A DNA stretch of 64,000 bases from Calcarisporiella thermophila CBS 279.70 (Eukaryota > Calcarisporiellomycota), in assembly GCF_041956535.1 (NCBI RefSeq), contig NW_027192217.1, positions 240,196-304,195 of the forward strand, written 5' to 3'. The notes beneath the pieces are model-generated. The model ran no database searches and was not told where the DNA came from. It was given only the letters and a program-made list of their open reading frames with translations. Within the stretch, counting starts at the first letter, position 1. The number at the start of each line of letters is the position of its first letter. Below, piece by piece: positions 46,553 to 57,235 of the stretch. The position numbers were made by a program, and so were the translations under genes.

Positions 46553-48043
46553 TCATGTGGTGGCGGCGGCAGAGGCAGTGACTGTGGTAATAGGTGGAGG
46601 CGAGGTCGAGGCGGTGGGCGGTGATAATGATTCTTCCTTCTCCAGCACGATCTTGTTTTTTTCGCACTTCTCCACTTCCAAGACCACCTGGTCTTCTTGA
46701 AGCTCTTCGCCCCTATGGACGATTTGGACGCAGGCTTCCAGCACGCGCCCGAAGAGATTCTCGCCTTCCCCCCCTTCCTTCACACCCAGGACCCCGTCCC
46801 AGTGCTTGACGAGGATGGGCCCTGCGCCCACTCCCTTAATCGCCTCCAACCGATCGGTTAGCCTGGGGAGGAGCACGCTGACGACTCTTTTCACGCGTAT
46901 GTCAGCCCACTCTGCCCCTTCGACAAGCGCATCTGCCATTGCGGGTAAGTTCTGGAGGGGGGTTAGACACACTGCCTTTGCAAGAGCCGCGGAATTGTCT
47001 CCGCATTTACGCGCCCATACCCACCAGTGTGTTAGGCTTGGAAAGGACTCGCCTTGATCGCTCACCGGAATCTGATCCGGGTGCAGTCCGCGATCGTCGC
47101 CCGAGTCGATGCTCAGGGCCGCAGGTTCCGCGCGGGGGGGCGGAAATGGGTCCACCCATTCGCCCGAGTAGGCGCGACGCTCCTTGTCCCACCACCAGCG
47201 TAGATTGAGCACGGGGTCGACGCCTATGTAGGCGACATTTGGGTCGGCCGCGCGGGGATTTGGCCCCGGGCGAGAGCGGGAGATGCTGCAGACGAGGTGG
47301 TGCGGAGGGAGAGGATGGCCGGCGGCTGTCGTTGCGGGGGAGTGCCCGTTTTCCATGCGAATTGATTTGCGCGGGGAGCCGGAGGTGCGTGCGAGGGAGG
47401 ATGCGTGCAGGGGTTTCAGGGGGTGGTGGGGGTGTTTGGAGGGGGAGACGTGGGATTGCGAGTTGGCGGAGGTGGGGAGGGATATTGTCGTGTCCATTTC
47501 GTCGAGCTCGTCGAGCTCCTCCTCGTCTAGGTCGTCGTCATTGTCCGCCTGCTCGTACATGGATCTCGGCCGTTTTTCTCCGGACGACATCCGCGAGGGC
47601 GTTGTTAGGGTGGTGGAGGGGAGGGAGCCGGAGAGGGAGGCGCGGCCGAGGGATATGGAGGGGAGCGGGGGCAAATCGGAATCCTCGTCGAGGACGGATC
47701 GGATTCTTGCGGCGGTGGCGGCATGCGTGAAGGAGAGGGACGGCTTGGGCATGGCGGCGGGGATCTTGGGCGGCGTGCCGTTGAGATTCAGGTGTGAGTG
47801 CGAGGGCGAAAAGGCGTGGATGGAGGCGGACAGTGCATGCGGGGGGGTGGGCGGGGGCGGGAGGGAGTTGAGCTGGAGCTCCTCGCGCTGCTGAGCGGTG
47901 AGGTGCTGCGGCTTGACGGGGTGGCCGTTGGGCTGGAGCGGCCAATGCGTGCATCGCATGAGCTTGCTCCGACAGGGGCCGCAGAGGTGGTCGCAGCGCT
48001 TCTTCAGCGACCGGCAGCTGTCGCAGCGAAAGCGTCCCGACAT
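46553..48043 (-). CDS. Short-loop Cys6 finger protein, putative transcription factor
   Basis: An intronless, GC-rich gene of about 496 residues. The frame is open from 48127, but ATG at 48043 (MSGRFRCDSCRSLKKRCDHL) starts directly at the finger. Its Cys pattern is C-x2-C-x6-C-x3-C-x2-C-x6-C (CDSCRSLKKRC, DHLC, GPCRSKLMRC). This is the Zn2Cys6 pattern of fungal activators, except that the middle loop is 3 residues rather than the usual 5 or more. The middle is Pro/Ser-rich and disordered, with an acidic stretch (DNDDDLDEEELDELDEMD). The last 180 residues look folded: NLRWWWDKERRAYSGEWVDP, LTHWWVWARKCGDNSAALAK, VKRVVSVLLPRLTDRLEAIK. I do not recognise that domain. Function as a DNA-binding regulator is inference. 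The chitin synthase start lies 1.2 kb away, divergent. Confidence 0.72.
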   Translation of the reverse strand: MSGRFRCDSCRSLKKRCDHLCGPCRSKLMRCTHWPLQPNGHPVKPQHLTAQQREELQLNSLPPPPTPPHALSASIHAFSPSHSHLNLNGTPPKIPAAMPKPSLSFTHAATAARIRSVLDEDSDLPPLPSISLGRASLSGSLPSTTLTTPSRMSSGEKRPRSMYEQADNDDDLDEEELDELDEMDTTISLPTSANSQSHVSPSKHPHHPLKPLHASSLARTSGSPRKSIRMENGHSPATTAAGHPLPPHHLVCSISRSRPGPNPRAADPNVAYIGVDPVLNLRWWWDKERRAYSGEWVDPFPPPRAEPAALSIDSGDDRGLHPDQIPVSDQGESFPSLTHWWVWARKCGDNSAALAKAVCLTPLQNLPAMADALVEGAEWADIRVKRVVSVLLPRLTDRLEAIKGVGAGPILVKHWDGVLGVKEGGEGENLFGRVLEACVQIVHRGEELQEDQVVLEVEKCEKNKIVLEKEESLSPPTASTSPPPITTVTASAAATT

Positions 48044-49252
48044 GATCGTAATCCCAGGGTCTGGCTGCGGAATGAATCGGCGGAAATCTCCTAGCAATCG
48101 GATCACGCAGAAAAATGGAAAATGCAACGGGGGAGGCGGGCGGGGGCCGCGGAATGGTGCGTGATCAGGCGGAATGGGAAGCAGGGAGGGGCGGATTATT
48201 TATATTTTTTTTTATTTGTTGCGTGGCTCCCTGCACTAGCAGCGGTGACGCAGCCCGCAGGCATTCTGGTCCGCCAGTGGCCATGCCCCGTTTTCGCCGC
48301 AGGGCATTTTTTAGCCCCTATACACACTCAGCTGCGTCGTAAATTAAATGGTCCAGGGAGCCAATGTTTCTTCAGCCCTGGCGAGGGGAGCCCGGCGACC
48401 GATTCGCATTCCCGGCATCGGCGCGTCCCCGCACGGCCGGGCGGTCGGGGGCTGAGGGCCGGCGGCGGGAGCGCAAACGCGGCGTGGTTTGGGCTCGGCC
48501 GCCCCTTCACGCCTCGCCGCTTGGTGCCGGGGAAAGAGGAATGGCGGCGGCCCGGAAATGGCCAGCATCCTCCAATTCCAGGGCGCCAATTGCAGGCTCC
48601 GGCTCATGTCCGCTAGCTGTGCCGAAGCTCATGTTGATGGGATGCGCGAGCCGCTCGATGGGGGCGATGGCGAATTAGAGTTGCCGGCGACTGCGCTGGC
48701 GGGCGCCGCTGGGGACTATATCGGGAAATGCGTGGGGCTTGTTCGCTTGTGGCCGAGACAGGAGGGCGTGCCGCAAGCCCCGCTGAAATGCTGGAGCCTG
48801 GGGCGATCGCTTATCGGAGAGGGGGGCCCAGTGCGCGCAGGGCGCCATGCGCTGCCAAGTCCGTCTCGTCTTATGGAGACCGCCGTCCCATATGCCCAGC
48901 CGAGCCCGCGGATTAGAATTTCAGGCGACATTACACAAGGTGTTTCGAAGAATAACCTTAATTTTATTTGAGAACAAAAGCAGCCTCGCTGTTCTTGTTG
49001 TTGTCCGATCTTTAATGCCCGGTAATCTGCCCTTTGCCATCCCCTTGTCCATCCTTCTCTTGTCGTTCCCGCCTTCCTCATCCTATCCTCTTTGACGCGC
49101 CTCCGCTCTTAATCGCGGGCTCATCCTGCCATTTCGATTCCGTCTGGAAGCCCATCCTTATACCCCTTCATTACCCCCCCCCCCTCCATCTAGTATCCAT
49201 CCTTAATTTATTTGATCGATTTAATCCAATCCTAAAGCTATAATTCAAGCGC
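48044..49252. other. GC-rich divergent region between the Cys6 finger gene and chitin synthase
   Basis: 1.2 kb. The part 48380-48860 is very GC-rich and open on both strands, which comes from low stop-codon density rather than a gene; no family or splice pattern was recognised. The last 200 bp are pyrimidine-rich with a C-run near 49174-49184, like a promoter or 5' leader. Confidence 0.5.
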
Positions 49253-52200
49253 ATGTCCGTGGATCCAGCAACCGCTATATTCACGGCAGCCGCCCATAAC
49301 GATGTAGCCTATTTTGAAAATCTCGTGCGCTCCATTTCTCCCGAGGATCTCAATGTTCTACGCAATGAGGAGGGGAAATCCCCCTTGCATGTCGCGGCTG
49401 TCGAAAATGCGGTGGAAGTGGTTCGATTTCTGTGCCAAATGCGCGAGGTGAACATTAATTTGGGAGGTGGGTCCCATTCTGAGCGCAACGAAACGGACCC
49501 ACACCTCACTAACCGATGTCTAATCTGTGTAGATAATGACAATGAAACGGCGTTATATCAAGCTGCAGCGGCTGGCAACGTTGCAGTCGTGGAAGCATTA
49601 ATTCGTGCAGGCGCGATCGTCGATGCCCCCAATAGAGTATGATTCCCATTTGAGCGCTCACTTTAACCCAGGCTCACCGATCTTGCCTTACTAGGAGGGC
49701 ATCACCCCACTCATCATTGCAGCCTACAACAATAATGTCCATGTCGTGATGTGCCTACTTGACCTTGGCCACGCAAATATCAATCACCAAGACACCACCG
49801 GGAAATCCGCCCTCACTCTCGCCGCCTACGAAGGGAGTGTCGCGTGCGTGGACGTGCTTTTAAAGCGCGGAGCCAACATCAACCTCGTGGACCAATACGG
49901 TTGGACGGCGCTGATGCTTTCGGCCTACGGCGGGCAGCTGGAGACCTGCAGGATGCTCGTTCACCACGGCGCAAACACCCAGACCCGCACAAGCAACGGA
50001 AAGGATGCCGTCACGCTGGCCAGGGAGGCTGGGCACCACCATGTGGCGGACATCATCATGGGCGGCCACGTCGCGAGGGCGAGATCGCCCGCGCCTCCGT
50101 ATCAGGAGGAGATCCCGTTGAAGGCCGTGGCCGTTCCCGACCTGCCCTCGCCCGCCAACCCTGGCCACCACGACCCGTTTGTTGCCGCAGGTCGCGTCAC
50201 TCGCTCCATGTCCAGCAAACGTCGCACCCTGGTGAATCGCTACCGCCAGAGCCACCTCGAGGCCGGCAAAACAAACCTCTCGCACGGCCGGAGCCCCATG
50301 AATCCCGGCGATGCCATTGCTCGGTTAGGCGAGCGCCGCGGGCCTGGCGATAATATCCGAAACCAGCCGCCCCCCCAAAAGTATACGTGGTGGGCCGTGT
50401 TTGCTATGGTCGTCACGTGCTGCTTCCCCAACGTGTGTCTCTCGGCGTGTCTCAACAAGAAGAACGAGAGTAACCGGCAAGCGTGGCGAGAAAAGGTGGC
50501 CCTCTGCTTCATCATCGTGTTTGTGTCCGTGGTGATGGGCTTCATGACGTTTGGGCTCTCGCAGCTTGCGTGTACGCCCATTGTGCCCATGGACCCCGAC
50601 GAGGTCGCCCAAAAATACGGACCCAACCAACCCGGGCAAAAGCTGATGATTGTCCGCGGCGAGCTGTATGATTTGGGCTCGTATTTTGCCAATGGTTTTC
50701 ACCGCCCCATTTTGCCCTACGATGGTATTGAATGCTATTACCGCACTGAGCTTGCCCTACTAGACATCTAATCTTGCACCCTGCTTGTGCTTTTTTTTTC
50801 CCCTTTAGACAAACAATTGGAGAGTATCATTAATCCGCTGTTCGGGAGGGATATTTCCAGATTTTTCCCTATTAACCGAGTTGCAAAAGGATGCAAATAC
50901 GGTCCGGCTCAGATACCAGGCTATAATTGCGAGGTGAAGGGGAAAGAGTATTGCCACGTAACACCACTAGCTCTGAATCATCTCCAAAGTCAGTCCATAA
51001 AGAGGTGGATTGCTTACACTTGGCAAAACATCACCCATCCGACCGACGATCGTAAGCTCTTCGTGTATGGCGATAAAGTGTACGATGTGGGAAAATATTT
51101 GCAATTGCCGGACGCCCTGCTGTATTTGGGCGGGGAAAACAAGATACAGATTCGTGACTGGATTCGCGACACCTTAGTGGGCCGAGATGCCACCATGGAT
51201 TTGGTCCACGATGAGAGAACGCGGGAAATTGTCAAGTGCTTGGACGAATTTCTCGTGGGCAAACTCGATGGCACCACTATTGGGTGCTTGATGACCAACT
51301 TGATCATTATTGCTGAGATGGTGATCCTGACGGGAATCATTCTGATCAAATTCGTGGGGGCGGTGACCTTCTCCTGGTTCTTCTCCTGGAAGCTCGGGAA
51401 ATTATCGAAGAAACCCAGGCCCGACGACTCCCTCTCGTACGTTCTCCTCCTGGTGACTTGCTACTCGGAGGGGGAGGCCTCTCTGCGCACCACCCTGGAC
51501 TCGCTAGCCTTGAGCGACTACTCAGACAACCACAAGCTGCTCTTCGTGATTGCGGACGGCAAAATCACCGGAAGCGGAAACTCGAAGCCGACGCCCGATA
51601 TCTGCAAGGATATGATGGAGATGAAGAGCAGGGACGACCCTGAGCCCTCCTCCTATGTGGCCATCGGCGATGGAAACAAGCGCCACAACATGGCCAAGGT
51701 GTACACCGGATACTACAACATCAAGGACCGCCGGGTCCCGATGATCCTTGTTGAAAAGTGCGGCACCCCTGCGGAAATGTCTGGCCCGAAGCCCGGCAAC
51801 CGCGGGAAGCGCGATTCCCAGCTCATCCTCATGCAGTGGCTCAGCAAGGTCACCTTTAACGAGCAAATGACCCCGCTTGAATTCGATATGTTCGAGAAGG
51901 TGCGCGGCCTGATTGGGGTTACGCCGGACAAGTTCGAGATGGTGCTCATGGTGGATGCGGACACGCTCGTGATGCCCGATAGCGTAAGTCGCATGGTCGC
52001 CGCCATGGAGCGTGATGTGGAGGTGATGGGCCTGTGTGGAGAGACCCGGATTGCGAATAAGACTCAGTCTTGGGTGACCATGATCCAAGTGTTCGAATAC
52101 TACATCTCGCACCACCTTGGCAAGGCGTTCGAGTCCGTGTTTGGCGGTGTGACGTGCTTGCCCGGCTGTTTCTGCATGTATCGGGTAAGTCTTTCATCCT

Positions 52201-53419
52201 ACTCCGCACAAGGACGGATGGGCTCACTGGTGTTTCTCTCTGTGTGTGTATGGGGGGGGGGGGGCTCCATGTAGGTAAAGGCGCCGAAGAATGGTGGGGT
52301 TGTGCCCATCCTGGCCAATCCGGACATTGTCGAGATGTATTCCTCGAACGTGGTCGACACGCTCCACCAGAAGAACTTGCTCTTGCTCGGCGAGGATCGG
52401 TACCTGACCACCCTCATGCTCCGCGCCTTCCCAAAGCGCAAGATGATCTATGTGCCAAAGGCAATATGCAAGACCGTGGTCCCCGACGAACTTCGCGTGC
52501 TCCTGTCGCAGCGTCGCCGGTGGATCAACTCCACGATCCATAACCTGATGGAGCTGATTCTTGTCCCCGAGCTCTGCGGTATATTTTGCTGTTCGATGCA
52601 GTTTGTTGTGTTTCTCGACTTGCTGGGTACGGTAGTGATGCCGGCATCACTCCTCTTTCTCGTCTATCTCTGTGTGATGGCCGGACTAGGATTCAACAAT
52701 GTCCTGGTGCCGCTTGTATTGGTGGCGGCCATGTTTGTGCTGCAAGCGGTGCTCATCCTGTTTACCACACGCAAGGTGGTCTACATCCTCTGGATGTTTG
52801 TCTACATTTTTGCCATCCCCGTGTGGAACTTCTTCCTGCCGGTGTACGCGTTCTGGCACTTTGATGGTATGTCATCCGCCGCCCAACCGATGGCCTGCTC
52901 CAAATTCCAATACTAACGATGCTCTGCCCTCTGACAGATTTTAGCTGGGGCGCGACGCGGCAAATCCAGGGCCCCGATGCCGGCCATGGAGGGGGCGGCG
53001 ATCAAGGCGAGATGTTCGACCCTTCCAAGATTCCGATGAAGAAGTGGGAGCAATGGATGCTCATCCGGCGAGAACAGCAGGAGAAGGCGATGGCCATGCA
53101 CGGGGAGACTAGGCCATTCCATGCGCAGCAGCAACACTTGGGACTTCCCCATCCACGATTCCGGCCGAGGTCCCCCGGTTTCCCTACGCCTCCGCGTACT
53201 CCAACTGGCCTGTCGCCCGTCAGGGGACCGCCCTCTCCCCACCTCTATCCGGGGCAGCCGTGGGGTCCGCCTTCTCCCACCGTGCCTCCCTCACCACAGC
53301 CGTCTCCTTCGCTGAGAGGGCCGCCGTCGCTGAGAGGACCGCCGTCGCCAAGGGGACCGCCGTCACCTGGGGGACCACCATCACCAAGACATGCAGTAGC
53401 AAAACCGGGGCATTTTTAG
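49253..53419 (+). CDS. Division-II chitin synthase with N-terminal ankyrin repeats
   Basis: Polymerises UDP-GlcNAc into chitin at the plasma membrane. About 1,270 residues in six exons. Residues 1 to about 260 hold ankyrin repeats ([100 protein letters not shown]). Then two transmembrane helices, two cytochrome-b5-like segments ([21 protein letters not shown]) and a helix before the catalytic core. The core has [29 protein letters not shown] (DxD), [22 protein letters not shown] and QRRRW, as in Chs3/class IV-type enzymes. Four or five more helices follow, then an end rich in PPSP repeats. The ankyrin part is joined by ordinary in-frame exons with an unbroken frame through the first membrane helix, so it is part of one gene. 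Such a fusion is unusual. Confidence 0.9.
52252..52264 (+). repeat. G13 run inside a chitin synthase intron
   Basis: A run of 13 G lies near the 3' end of the intron between CMYR and VKAPKN, about 10 bp before the acceptor. It could affect splicing or be a length-variable tract. Confidence 0.6.
53276..53400 (+). repeat. Pro-rich tandem repeat in the chitin synthase C-terminus
   Basis: In-frame units of 9-12 nt encode [17 protein letters not shown], at least five copies, at the end of the chitin synthase. Confidence 0.6.
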
Positions 53420-53971
53420 AATACTTTTCTTTGTTTGGCTTTTTCATCTAGGCTCGCAATTTTCTCTATTTAATTATTTATTGCTTTATACCATGTTGTT
53501 TCCAACTGTTGTATACGAGGGTGGGAGGATGCATAACACGTAATTAAACTTGAATTGTTGTATGTGCTTTGCTTGCAGCCCGCCTGATCGCGGTCGATCT
53601 TCCGCCCCTGCCGCCCGCTTTGACTTGCATGGCGCCTCTGCACGCTCCTCCCCCGTGCATCCCCCGCTCTCCTCAGGGGACTGCCTTTTTAGGATAGATT
53701 TCAGGTTAGGTTACACCCTGTTTCCATTCTGGAACCTTTGTAAGCCGGGAGTCGCACAAAAAGTGACAAGCCCTATCCACTGAATCCCTATGCTTTTATT
53801 CCAGATCAGGCCTTGCTGGGTACCAGTGAAGCACAGCAACTCTGGCTCTGATTTCTGACTTCATTGAATGGTAGAAGAGCGGCCATTCCTGTCGCTTCCT
53901 AAGGATCCCACCTCCCCTTCCCCTTGTCGCTTTCTGTGAGTGTGCCCTCGCCATTCTGTTTACTCACGAAA
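53420..53971. other. Intergenic region
   Basis: Short AT-rich 3' flank, then mixed sequence leading to the PL14-like gene. A frame at 53550-53783 has no coding support. Confidence 0.45.
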
Positions 53972-55122
53972 ATGCCCCATTCTCTCAGTCTCCTCATCCT
54001 GCTGCTCTCCTGCCTCATCTGCCTTCCTTCCCCTGCGCGCTTGGACGAAGTCCCCTCGCCCCAACTCTTCAAGCTCAACAACAGCTGGGCCGCCCCCTTC
54101 CCAGATGCACCGCTGCCCCTCTCCAATCAAACCGCAAACTTCATTCAGCAAAATTGGCGCATTCCGAAAAATGGATTTCTGGGCGGCGCAAACACGATGA
54201 GCTTCGTCCCCGATCCAATTAGCACAACAGGCGGGTTGGCTCTGAAAATCGCCTATCCGATGGGAAGTTACTCGCCCTCTGGCGCAAAAAAACCAAACGG
54301 CGCAGGTGTCGAAGGCGGGGCGCATTTCTACACTCAACCATTTGCACCCAATGCGCAGTGGAAGAGCGCGCTATTGAGCTATTGGGTTGGTTTTCCTAGC
54401 AATTTTCCTTGGTAATGAGCCCTGTATTCGACTCAGATGATGGCGATGCTTGACTAATCATTCTCCATCTACAGGGTCAAGGGAGGCAAGCTTCCCGGCA
54501 TCTATGGGGGGGAAGGCGGCGAAGGGTGCTCGGGTGGTATGCACTCCTATGGGGACAACTGTTTTTCCATGCGCATGATGTGGCGGAACGACGGCGAATC
54601 CGAGGCCTATGCCTATGTTCCTGAGAGCGAAGAGTTTTGCTCAGATCGACCGACCGTCATATGCAATGAGGTCTACGGGACTTCCATTGCCCGCGGAGAG
54701 TTCGAGTTTAGCCTCGGCGCATGGAACAAAATCGACATGTTCATATCGATGAATGATCCTGGCAAGTCGAACGGTGTGCTGAAGGTGTGGCTGAACAACA
54801 CCATGATGGTGGATAAGAACAACGTCCCGTACAGGACCACGGACGCTTTGGGCGTCAGCCGGTAATTATCGCAAGCTTTGCATGCCTTCTTAGGTTAACC
54901 CCATATTCATGTGTGTATCCTCGTCATAGCCTGATGTTTTCGACCTTCTTCGGCGGTGCAACACCGGACTGGGCCACCCCCATCGACACATTCACTGCCT
55001 TTAGAGACATTCAACTGAGTGTGGGAGAGCAGCGATTCTCGTCCGCCCACCGCGCAATGGGCCTCTCTTGGATGGGAACCATTGCATTCACCATGTTGGC
55101 ATGCATTGGATTGCTAATATAG
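53972..55122 (+). CDS. Polysaccharide lyase family 14-like protein, membrane-anchored
   Basis: Three exons encode about 340 residues. ATG at 53972 begins a signal peptide (MPHSLSLLILLLSCLICLPS). The body has PL14-type blocks: NPxN-like WRIPKNGFLGGANTMSF, GAHFYTQPFAPNAQWKSALL, SYWVGFPSNFPWVKGGKLPG, IYGGEGGEGCSGG, CFSMRMMWRNDGESEAYAYV, EFEFSLGAWNKIDMFISMND and FFGGATPDWATPIDTFTAFR. These match the KGGKLPGLYGG and WRxDGxxExYxYVP patterns of the alginate-lyase-like jelly-roll fold. The C-terminus is hydrophobic (MGTIAFTMLACIGLLI), as in a GPI anchor, so it probably sits on the cell surface. The substrate is unknown; uronic-acid-containing wall polymers are one guess. Confidence 0.83.
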
Positions 55123-55737
55123 TCACTCATATAATCTGTCTGTCATATATAGCCATTGCTCTACGCAATTTTTCTAATTTTTATTTGTAAGTCTGGATTA
55201 GAAGTCGTTTCTGTTTTTTTTTTTTTAGGATCTATTGTCTCTATATTTCCTTACGTTTTTTTCGTTCCTCCCTATTTCGTTCATAATACACTTGAAATAA
55301 ATAATGCTGCTAATGGAAATTCTGAATCATGGTATTCATATGAAAAGCCTTGTCGGGCCTAATCGTCCTCGATGTAGGATTCATCTAAAATAAGGAGAAA
55401 AAACAAAGGGTGCAGGCGGCTTGGTCTAACTTAAATTAGATAAGTGGCAAAGGATCCAGGCTATCGCTTCTCTTGTACAAGAACAACCATATTTTAAAAA
55501 TCTGGATATAAATCCAGCAGGCAAAAGAAAGAAGAGGGGGGAAGGTGGTAGGAGAGAACGCTATGGTGGTTGCAACGGGGGTAAAGTCTAATTTGTTTTC
55601 CTGGATCTTTTGGACCAGTTCATGCGATTGAACCCACCCCATGATTTCAGAGTCTTTGATTACACTACAACTTGAGGATAAAATAATTTATTGGCAAATA
55701 GCATACTTTCTATGATAAAGGATTAGCCCGCGTTCAC
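55123..55737. other. Convergent 3' region
   Basis: AT-rich flank with poly-T; no gene seen. The minus-strand frame 55436-55642 lacks coding character. Confidence 0.5.
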
Positions 55738-56733
55738 TTAGAGATCGAGCTTCGGTGAACCAAACCCAACTCTTCCCATCTTCACGTTCTCTGACTCCAT
55801 GTCGTCCAGGAGCTTGAGCTGTTCACGCACATAGTGCACCATATAGGCAAGGTGCGTCGCTTCACCCGTTGTGGAGGCAAACATATTCCGCCAGATCGCC
55901 GCAGCAAGCACGGGATCATCCTTGCACATGCCCTCGTCAAACGCAACGACAAAGCCGTGGAACTGCTGGAGAAGGTCTTTCATATAACTTGTGACGATCC
56001 GCTCTGAGGAAATCTATTCCAAAAATAAAGCGGCATAAGATGTCAGCAGAAGGGCTGGGTGCCGCGCCCTGTTCGATATTTACCCCATGGGCCCGAATGC
56101 GCTTTTCCGCATCATCAAAGAACCGATTCACTAATTCCTGTGTGAAACTCTTACCGCTCCCCTCCGCCCGCAGCCGCACCATAAGCATCCATACGTGTAG
56201 CAGAGTCACCGAGAACCATGTCTGATAGTTCTCGGGCATTTGGCAAACTTGATGCGATCAGAATCTCAATTAGCACAAGCAAGACATTAGGAATGGGAAT
56301 TAAAAGGTACCTTGAATGTAAAAGTCTTTATCTTTTTCGAATTGTTTAGCGCATTCCTCGTACAGATATTCGCTTACTTTCAGGGCAGTCGATTCCATGG
56401 AATCATAGCCAAAGGTGCGTCCGATTACACGTAAAACCTTACGCGTGGTAGGCGAAAGTTTGAGCGAAGAAGAGTTGTTCTGATTTTGTGGTGTTGACGA
56501 TGTAGCAGAAGGGGATGACGAGGGCGATGGAGAAGAAGCATCGGTGTGGGTCGAAGATAACTAACAAGGTTCAATTATTAGCACAAAATGCCCAATGGAT
56601 TTAAGCCGTGGAGGCTTACTCGTGTAAGGAGTAGAGTCCGTGCCGAAGCTATGGAGCGGCCTGTAGCAGAGTGAAGATTTAGAGGGTAGATTGCCCGCGA
56701 TGTTAATCCTCTTCCTATTCTCAAAGTTGCCAT
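55738..56733 (-). CDS. CBP3: Ubiquinol-cytochrome c chaperone (Cbp3/UQCC1)
   Basis: Helps make and assemble cytochrome b of complex III, with Cbp6, in mitochondria. Four exons. The start at 56733 (MATLRIGRGLTSRAIYPLNL) is a basic, Ser-rich presequence. A Ser/Pro linker follows, then RTFGYDSMESTALKVSEYLY and EECAKQF. The next exons have YQTWFSVTLLHVWMLMVRLR, FTQELVNRFFDDAEKRIRAH and the last exon DLLQQFHGFVVAFDEGMCKD, DPVLAAAIWRNMFAS, LAYMVHYVREQLKLLDDMES. These are the core blocks of the CBP3 domain. About 260 residues. The end is DLL-independent (GSPKLDL). Head-to-head with a small unknown gene, 98 bp apart. Confidence 0.88.
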
Positions 56734-56831
56734 GGTAGTCTCCAGGATCATTATTGTTTCGACTTTGTTTAACAGAGATGGAATTGAATGTTCCAAGCCT
56801 CCAGCAGTCACAACAGGGGCAAATTACCGAG

Positions 56832-57235
56832 ATGTCAAGATCCAAGGTTTATGAACGAGTGCCGGTACTGCAGCGCATTTGGGGTCTCAACATGCTTGGA
56901 CGAGACTCTTGTGAGATGGCAAATCTGTCAAAAGTCAAGGTAATTTGCAAGAAGGTGCTCCTATATGTAACTTTTGGTATATTATCTAGAGGAGAATGCT
57001 CGACTATCATTTCGATACAGGTGCGCACGAAAGGGGAAAACAGCGGTTAATATACTAACCCTATGAATCTAGCTTATTCGATTATGAGAAAAACTGATCG
57101 CATAAAAATAAGGTGAAACCTCGAGGTAATCTGCCGAGGCTCATGCTGGACCGGTTTATCCAAGAGCAAAGAAGCCACTTTGAGGGCAGAATCGAGTCTA
57201 TGAGCTATCCAAAGTATTACAAGTGAGCATCTCTC
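56832..57235 (+). CDS. Small unknown gene, head-to-head with CBP3
   Basis: ATG at 56832 opens MSRSKVYERVPVLQRIWGLN followed by MLGRDSCEMANLSKVK, then a GT donor. After an intron ending ATACAG the frame continues VRTKGENS, with a canonical TACTAAC branch sequence in the next putative intron (near 57050). A second coding-like block ends LMLDRFIQEQRSHFEGRIES and MSYPKYYK before TGA at 57233. The blocks look protein-like (Trp, aromatic and basic residues), but I could not join all exons in one frame without a very short intron. It may be a real small, possibly mitochondrial protein, or a decaying gene. No family recognised. Confidence 0.35.

Noticed and set aside
47238-47894. Plus-strand genes inside the Cys6 finger gene
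   Set aside because: GC-rich DNA leaves all frames open; only the minus frame has the finger, acidic stretch and ordered domain.
48122-48971. Genes in the GC-rich region before chitin synthase
   Set aside because: Several overlapping open frames on both strands, Arg/Gly/Pro-rich, no motif or splice pattern; explained by high GC.
51522-52115. Minus-strand 197-codon frame in chitin synthase
   Set aside because: Antisense to the conserved catalytic core; His-rich shadow composition.
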